Below, in pieces: positions 6,623-10,228 of a stretch of DNA of 10,228 nt. This DNA comes from Syntrophaceae bacterium (GTDB lineage: Bacteria; Desulfobacterota; SM23-61). The stretch spans positions 5,233-15,460 of the forward strand of contig PMCE01000086.1 of NCBI GenBank assembly GCA_003154025.1. The letters run 5' to 3'. Under the pieces are notes generated by a model, which saw nothing but the letters and a program-made list of their open reading frames with translations, was not told the origin of the DNA and searched no databases. How positions within the stretch are numbered: the stretch's first letter is position 1; each line of letters begins with the position of its first letter. The position numbers were made by a program, and so were the translations under genes.

Positions 6623-6647
6623 TCCTTCTCAACCCGACGAATGTCGC

Positions 6648-7193
6648 TCACTCTTTGATTTCCCGGGCCAGCGCGAACCCTTCTTCCAACGCGGCGAGGT
6701 TCTTCTCGACCGTCGCCTTGGGAACGCTGTTTCTGACCGCCTCCCTCATGGCCTCCTCGGAGACGATGCCGGTGAGGTCGGTAATGGCCCCCAGCATCAC
6801 GATATTGGTGAACATGCGGTTCTTCACTTTCCGGTCGGCAACCCGGGTCATGGGCAGTTTATGGACCTTGATCCCCTTCTTCTCCGGAATATTCCTGACC
6901 AGGTCCTCGTCCACGATCAGGGTTTTCCCCTCCGGCAAGTCGGCAATGTACTTGTCCACGGCCTCCTGGGAGAGGGCGATGAAAAAATCCGGGCTGGTCA
7001 CCATGGGGAAGGAGATCTCTTCATCGGCGATGACGACCTCGGTTTTGCAGGCGCCGCCCCTGGCCTCGGGTCCGTAGGACTGTACCTGGGTACTGAACTT
7101 GTTACCGTACATGGCCGCGGTTCCGAGCACGATGCCGCTCAAAACCACCCCCTGGCCGCCGAATCCGGCGATGCGCACCTCATGCCTTGGCAC
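6648..7193 (-). CDS. korC: 2-oxoacid:ferredoxin oxidoreductase, gamma subunit
   Basis: The gamma subunit of 2-oxoacid:ferredoxin oxidoreductase helps bind CoA and completes the complex that converts a 2-oxoacid and CoA to acyl-CoA, CO2 and reduced ferredoxin. The 181-residue protein has the family motif Gly-Phe-Gly-Gly-Gln-Gly (10-15) and Ser-Tyr-Gly-Pro-Glu-Ala-Arg-Gly-Gly-Ala-Cys (39-49). I chose the GTG start at 7193 because a perfect AGGAGG (7202-7207) lies eight bases upstream and the protein then begins Met-Pro-Arg-His-Glu-Val-Arg-Ile, as in relatives. An ATG at 7226 would add 11 residues without a good ribosome site. It is the last gene of the operon, 84 bases after korB, and ends in TGA. 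Confidence 0.92.
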   Translation of the reverse strand: MPRHEVRIAGFGGQGVVLSGIVLGTAAMYGNKFSTQVQSYGPEARGGACKTEVVIADEEISFPMVTSPDFFIALSQEAVDKYIADLPEGKTLIVDEDLVRNIPEKKGIKVHKLPMTRVADRKVKNRMFTNIVMLGAITDLTGIVSEEAMREAVRNSVPKATVEKNLAALEEGFALAREIKE

Positions 7194-7201
7194 TGGTATA
7201 A

Positions 7202-7207
7202 CCTCCT
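7202..7207 (-). promoter_or_regulatory. Ribosome binding site that decides the korC start
   Basis: AGGAGG on the minus strand lies eight bases before the GTG at 7193-7191. It falls inside the longer reading from the ATG at 7226, which argues for the shorter product. Confidence 0.7.
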
Positions 7208-7277
7208 CTTTGAGCCCCCTAGCCATTCGCCGCTTCCCATCCCCGCAGCCATCTTGGGAGAACCGGCGATTCCGCCC

Positions 7278-8150
7278 TCAACCGTCCTCCGCCTTTCGGG
7301 CGGCCTCGGATGCCATGGCTCTCATGTACTCGGAAAACTCCGGCTTGGTGGCGCTGTATAACTCCCCCAGGATGAACTTGCCTTTCAGCTCCTCCGGGGA
7401 CATTTTCTCCGCTTTCTCCTTGAGGACCGAGTTGGACTTGAGCCACTCCATCATCTGTACGGCGCCGCCCAGTTTGTTCCGCCGGCCATACTGGGTGGGG
7501 CACTGGGCGAGAATCTCGACGAAGCTGAATCCCTTGTTCTGGATACCCTTCTTGATGGCGTTGATGACCTGCCGGGCGTGGACCGTGGTCCAGCGGGCAA
7601 TGTAGGTTGCGCCCGCTTCCCTCATCAGGCCGGACAGGTTAAAAGCCTCTTCCGGGTTCCCGAAGGGCGAGGTGGCCGTGTATACGCTGAGGGGGGTCGT
7701 GGGCGAGAATTGTCCCCCCGTCATGCCGTAGTTGAAGTTATTGACGGCGATGAGGGTGATATCCACGTTTCTCCTCGCCGCGTGGATGAGGTGGTTGCCC
7801 CCGATGGCGACGCACTCGCCGTCGCCGCTGTGGACCAGCACGGTGAGCTCCGGCCGGGCCAGCTTCACTCCGGTGGCGAAGGAAAGCGCCCTTCCGTGCA
7901 GCGTGTGGAAGAAGTCCTTGTGCCAGTACGTGCACATCCTTCCCGTGCACCCGCTGCCGCCCACCCACAGCACCTTGTTCTCGTCCAGGCCCAGCTCTTC
8001 GATGGCCCGGGTCGTGTAGTGCCAGACCTGGCCCACGCCGCAACCGGGGCACCAGAGATGGGGAGTCCCCGGGCTGTCCTCCCGGAAGTGCTTCAGCACC
8101 GGATGCTTCGGCTCTTTGCTCCCGTCCACGTCTTTCCTTTTGGCATTCAT
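7278..8150 (-). CDS. korB: 2-oxoacid:ferredoxin oxidoreductase, beta (thiamine diphosphate-binding) subunit
   Basis: This subunit carries thiamine diphosphate, where the 2-oxoacid is decarboxylated. In its 290 residues are Trp-Cys-Pro-Gly-Cys-Gly (33-38), Ser-Gly-Cys-Thr-Gly-Arg (66-71) and His-Gly-Arg-Ala (85-88). The ThDP/Mg signature runs from Gly-Asp-Gly-Glu (109-112) to Asn-Asn (137-138), followed by Tyr-Gly-Met-Thr-Gly-Gly-Gln (141-147). Its ATG overlaps the korA stop by four bases (ATGA, 8147-8150), which indicates translational coupling; an AGAGGA ribosome site sits within the end of korA. Length and motifs fit the Kor/Vor class, where iron-sulfur clusters are on a separate subunit. 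2-Oxoglutarate is the most likely substrate by gene order, but branched-chain 2-oxoacids are possible. Confidence 0.94.
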   Translation of the reverse strand: MNAKRKDVDGSKEPKHPVLKHFREDSPGTPHLWCPGCGVGQVWHYTTRAIEELGLDENKVLWVGGSGCTGRMCTYWHKDFFHTLHGRALSFATGVKLARPELTVLVHSGDGECVAIGGNHLIHAARRNVDITLIAVNNFNYGMTGGQFSPTTPLSVYTATSPFGNPEEAFNLSGLMREAGATYIARWTTVHARQVINAIKKGIQNKGFSFVEILAQCPTQYGRRNKLGGAVQMMEWLKSNSVLKEKAEKMSPEELKGKFILGELYSATKPEFSEYMRAMASEAARKAEDG

Positions 8151-9301
8151 GAAAACATCCTCTCGACCGCCTGCTGGATCTCAGCCGGGGTGTGTATGTC
8201 CACCCCCAACTTGGGAAGGGAGACGACGTCCGCGTATTTCCCGGCCACTCTTTCCACCTCACGGACCATCTTCCCGACGTTCATCTCGGGGACGAAGATC
8301 GTCTTCACCCGCTTGGCTAAATCCCGGACCCGCTCATCCGGGAAGGGCCAGAGGGTGATCAGCCGCATGGAGGCCACGGGCTTTCCCTGGAGGCGCATTT
8401 TTCTGGCCGCGTCCTTGGCCGCCCGGGCGACACTCCCGTAAGAGAGCACGGCCGCGCGGGCGTCCTCCATTCCCTCGGTCTCCACCATGGCGATGGAGTC
8501 CGCATGCTTTTCGATTTTGTCCCAAAGCCGCTGGACGAGCCGGGTTTGGCTTTGGAAATCCGTGACCGGTCTTCCCGTCTCGGTCCGGGCAAAGCTCGAT
8601 ATGGGCAGCGCATAGCCGTCGCCGAAGGAGGGCATGGGCGGCACTCCGTCGGGGGACGGTGCTCGGAAGGGGACGAACTGCTCCGGCGGCACCTCGGGTT
8701 TCTTGCGGTCGACGAGACGGATCTTCTCGGGTGCCGGGATCGTGACCCGTTCGCGCATGTGGCTGACGATCTCGTCGGAAAGGATGAAGACCGGGGTTCG
8801 GTAGCTCTCCGCGTAGTTGAACGCCTCAATGGTGAGGTCGAACATCTCCTGGGGCGAGCTCGGCGCCAGCGCGATGATGGAATAATCCGCGTTGCTCCCG
8901 TAACGGACCTGGTACACGTCCCCCTGCATGCTCTTGGTGGCGATGCCGGTTCCCGGCCCCGCCCTTTGGGCGTCCACGATGACGCAGGGGATCTCGGTCA
9001 TGGCCGCATAGCCGATCTCCTCCTGCATCAGGCAGATGCCGTTCCCCGAGGTGGCGGTCATGGCCTTCCAGCCGGAGGCCGATGCGCCGAGGACGATTCC
9101 CAGGGAGGCGAGTTCGTCCTCCCCCTGCACATAAATCCCCCCTGCCTGGGGGAGCCGCCGGGCCATCAATTCGGCGATCTCCGTGGCCGGCGTGATCGGA
9201 TACCCGGCAAACAGCATGCACCCCGCAGCCAGGGCTCCCTCCATGCAGGCTTCATTGCCCTGCATGAAGTACCTTCCGGTTCTGACTCTCCTATTGCCCA
9301 A
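8147..9301 (-). CDS. korA: 2-oxoacid:ferredoxin oxidoreductase, alpha subunit
   Basis: The alpha subunit binds the pyrimidine end of thiamine diphosphate and, with korB, forms the catalytic core. The 384-residue protein has Met-Gln-Gly-Asn-Glu-Ala (13-18), the classic Tyr-Pro-Ile-Thr-Pro-Ala-Thr-Glu (34-41), Thr-Ser-Gly-Asn-Gly (84-88) and Gly-Pro-Gly-Thr-Gly (115-119; often Gly-Pro-Ser-Thr-Gly in relatives). A C-terminal transketolase-like domain ends the protein. The TTG at 9301 has GAGGTG four bases upstream and an in-frame TGA just before it, and gives the N-terminal extension usual in the family. An internal ATG at 9265 (Met13) with GGAAGG six bases upstream is a real alternative. It lies 65 bases after the ferredoxin gene and overlaps korB by four bases. 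Confidence 0.93.
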   Translation of the reverse strand: MGNRRVRTGRYFMQGNEACMEGALAAGCMLFAGYPITPATEIAELMARRLPQAGGIYVQGEDELASLGIVLGASASGWKAMTATSGNGICLMQEEIGYAAMTEIPCVIVDAQRAGPGTGIATKSMQGDVYQVRYGSNADYSIIALAPSSPQEMFDLTIEAFNYAESYRTPVFILSDEIVSHMRERVTIPAPEKIRLVDRKKPEVPPEQFVPFRAPSPDGVPPMPSFGDGYALPISSFARTETGRPVTDFQSQTRLVQRLWDKIEKHADSIAMVETEGMEDARAAVLSYGSVARAAKDAARKMRLQGKPVASMRLITLWPFPDERVRDLAKRVKTIFVPEMNVGKMVREVERVAGKYADVVSLPKLGVDIHTPAEIQQAVERMFS

Positions 9302-9366
9302 TGTTCACCTCGCTATTGCTACGGGTCACCTGTCGGTACCCAGAAAGCTATTCCCATTTCTTTACA

Positions 9367-9609
9367 TCAGGGCTGGCCGCCCGGGTCGGCGCCCTCATCG
9401 TCCCCGCGGATGGCGATGGCGAAATCGGGGCAATACAACTCGCAGGTGCGGCACCCGGTGCACTTTTCCATGTCGGTGGGAACTGGTACATTGACCCCCT
9501 TGCTGTTGAACTCCTCGGAAAGCCGGATGGCCTGCCGCGGGCAGAAATGCACGCAGATCCCGCATCCCTTACAAAATTCCTGATTTACGAAAACCTCACA
9601 ACGTTTCAC
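9367..9609 (-). CDS. korD: 2-oxoacid:ferredoxin oxidoreductase, delta (2[4Fe-4S] ferredoxin) subunit
   Basis: This 80-residue ferredoxin-like subunit passes electrons from the catalytic core to free ferredoxin. It has two four-cysteine [4Fe-4S] motifs: Cys13, Cys16, Cys19 and Cys23-Pro, then Cys50, Cys53, Cys56 and Cys60-Pro. It is the first gene of the minus-strand operon, giving the order D-A-B-C typical of 2-oxoglutarate and branched-chain 2-oxoacid oxidoreductases. The GTG start is supported by GAGGAG (9616-9621) six bases upstream. It ends in TGA at 9367-9369. Confidence 0.92.
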   Translation of the reverse strand: MKRCEVFVNQEFCKGCGICVHFCPRQAIRLSEEFNSKGVNVPVPTDMEKCTGCRTCELYCPDFAIAIRGDDEGADPGGQP

Positions 9610-10149
9610 TCTGGACTCCTCAGGTGGACTATTCCAACCATAACAAATTCAAGCCTGAAATTAACATGATCTACCTCAACCCTGAATCTTTATACCACTT
9701 TTTCGACTTTCATCATAGCCACTTCTTCAGACAGGATATCCCCAAAGATCCTGGAGAATAAATTCCTGGGCCGCAACCGTGGGAAGGCAGGGAAAGCGGA
9801 TCTCCGAATAAACCGGGTGTGCCCGGATGGGGGTGGAGGGTAAGGGAAGGGTTTTCCCGGTTATCGGGCCCGGCCCGCCCCAATGCTCGCCCGCCTTATC
9901 CCCAATGGTTCCGGTTTCACCAAACGAGTCGGATAAGGAGGGTTGGATCTGAAGGGTACACCTACCTATTTAGCCTAGGGTTGCTTGAAGGATTGCTCAT
10001 TACCGGTGGAAATGATGTATCTCCATTCAAAAATGATATCTATATTGAAACTTTCTTGGTGATCGAGAAGCAGATGGAGAAATGGCAGATAGTAAAACCA
10101 GCACCTGCGGCCAAAATTTAATATTCCCCCCTTTTCCAACAAGCGTGAT
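9610..10149. other. Long intergenic region upstream of korD, structured and probably non-coding
   Basis: These 540 bases contain no gene I can support. The operon promoter should lie here on the minus strand; TATAAA (complement of about 9688-9693) could be a -10 box, but its -35 is poor. 9800-9940 is GC-rich and full of short inverted repeats: CCGGG/CCCGG (9813-9826), and CCTTATCC (9894-9901) with GGATAAGG (9931-9938). 9950-10121 turns AT-rich. A plus-strand reading of 100 residues (9819-10121, GTG start) spans both parts, but it has no ribosome site and changes composition midway. A gene remnant or a structured leader are possible readings. Confidence 0.5.
9616..9621 (-). promoter_or_regulatory. 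Ribosome binding site supporting the korD GTG start
   Basis: GAGGAG on the minus strand lies six bases before the GTG at 9609-9607; no ATG is available nearby in frame. Confidence 0.65.
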
Positions 10150-10228
10150 CTATTTGGATTGTTCCTGATCCAGCGCTTTCCGTATCAATTGGGACCCCTC
10201 CCGCACGGTAAATGGCTTCATGATGAAC
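10150..10228 (-). CDS. C-terminal end of a response-regulator receiver domain (partial)
   Basis: Read on the minus strand from the window edge, the frame encodes 25 residues, Phe-Ile-Met-Lys-Pro-Phe-Thr-Val-Arg-Glu ... Ile-Arg-Lys-Ala-Leu-Asp, ending in TAG (10152-10150). The Met-Lys-Pro-Phe stretch matches the conserved Lys-Pro of receiver domains, followed by the usual last helix. Because the protein stops right after this helix, the receiver is C-terminal, as in hybrid sensor kinases or single-domain regulators. The rest lies outside the window. Confidence 0.7.
   Translation of the reverse strand, partial: FIMKPFTVREGSQLIRKALDQEQSK

Noticed and set aside
7194..7226. Longer korC beginning at ATG 7226
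   Set aside because: A perfect AGGAGG eight bases before GTG 7193, and the family N-terminus, favour the shorter form.
9690..9860. Minus-strand open frame of about 56 codons ending at TAA 9690-9692
   Set aside because: There is no start codon except a Met-Met pair near its end, the composition is Pro/Arg-rich, and it lies in a structured region.
9819..10121. 100-residue plus-strand reading frame with GTG start
   Set aside because: No ribosome site, mixed base composition across its length and no recognised similarity; kept only as an observation.

Overview
This window looks like a moderately high-GC genome of an anaerobic bacterium that uses ferredoxin-linked metabolism. A Desulfobacterota/Deltaproteobacteria-type host is my best guess. 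It rests on a four-subunit 2-oxoacid:ferredoxin oxidoreductase, an ADP/NDP-forming acyl-CoA synthetase, a thermophile/archaeal-type glutamate dehydrogenase, and AT-rich 'CCAAATTCCAAAT' palindromic repeats between genes. This placement is inference; no rRNA or marker gene is present.

Layout. On the + strand: the 3' part of an NDP-forming acyl-CoA synthetase alpha module (1-1206); a 336-bp leader with a near-consensus sigma70 promoter, an operator-like palindrome and a hairpin (1207-1542); glutamate dehydrogenase (1543-2790); a palindromic repeat (2841-2980); an orphan PEP-synthase-like ATP-binding protein with an uncharacterised C-terminal domain (3051-5339); a second copy of the repeat (5420-5546); and a DedA-family membrane protein fused to a rhodanese domain (5596-6546). 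Converging on it from the - strand is a korDABC operon (9609 down to 6648). A structured, mostly non-coding stretch follows (9610-10149). The right edge holds the last 25 residues of a response-regulator receiver domain on the - strand.

The most interesting signal is in the DedA-rhodanese gene. An in-frame TGA at 6400-6402 interrupts the rhodanese domain. The same frame continues for 47 codons that read as a normal rhodanese C-terminus and then end at TAA (6544-6546). The TGA falls at the second cysteine of the Cys-x-Cys-Pro loop of this family (here Tyr-Cys-Gly-TGA-Pro-Glu-Glu-Ala-Ser-Ser-Ala). It is followed at SECIS-like distance by a perfect 7-bp hairpin with a G-rich loop, itself enclosed by a 9-bp outer stem that starts at the TGA. 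I interpret this as a probable selenocysteine codon and a membrane-anchored Cys-x-Sec rhodanese. A nonsense mutation or sequencing error is the main alternative.

Together, glutamate dehydrogenase (glutamate to 2-oxoglutarate), KorDABC (2-oxoacid to acyl-CoA plus reduced ferredoxin) and the NDP-forming acyl-CoA synthetase (acyl-CoA to acid plus ATP) form a possible amino-acid oxidation route with substrate-level phosphorylation, as known from peptide-fermenting anaerobes and archaea. Substrate specificity of the Kor and CoA-ligase enzymes cannot be read from the sequence.
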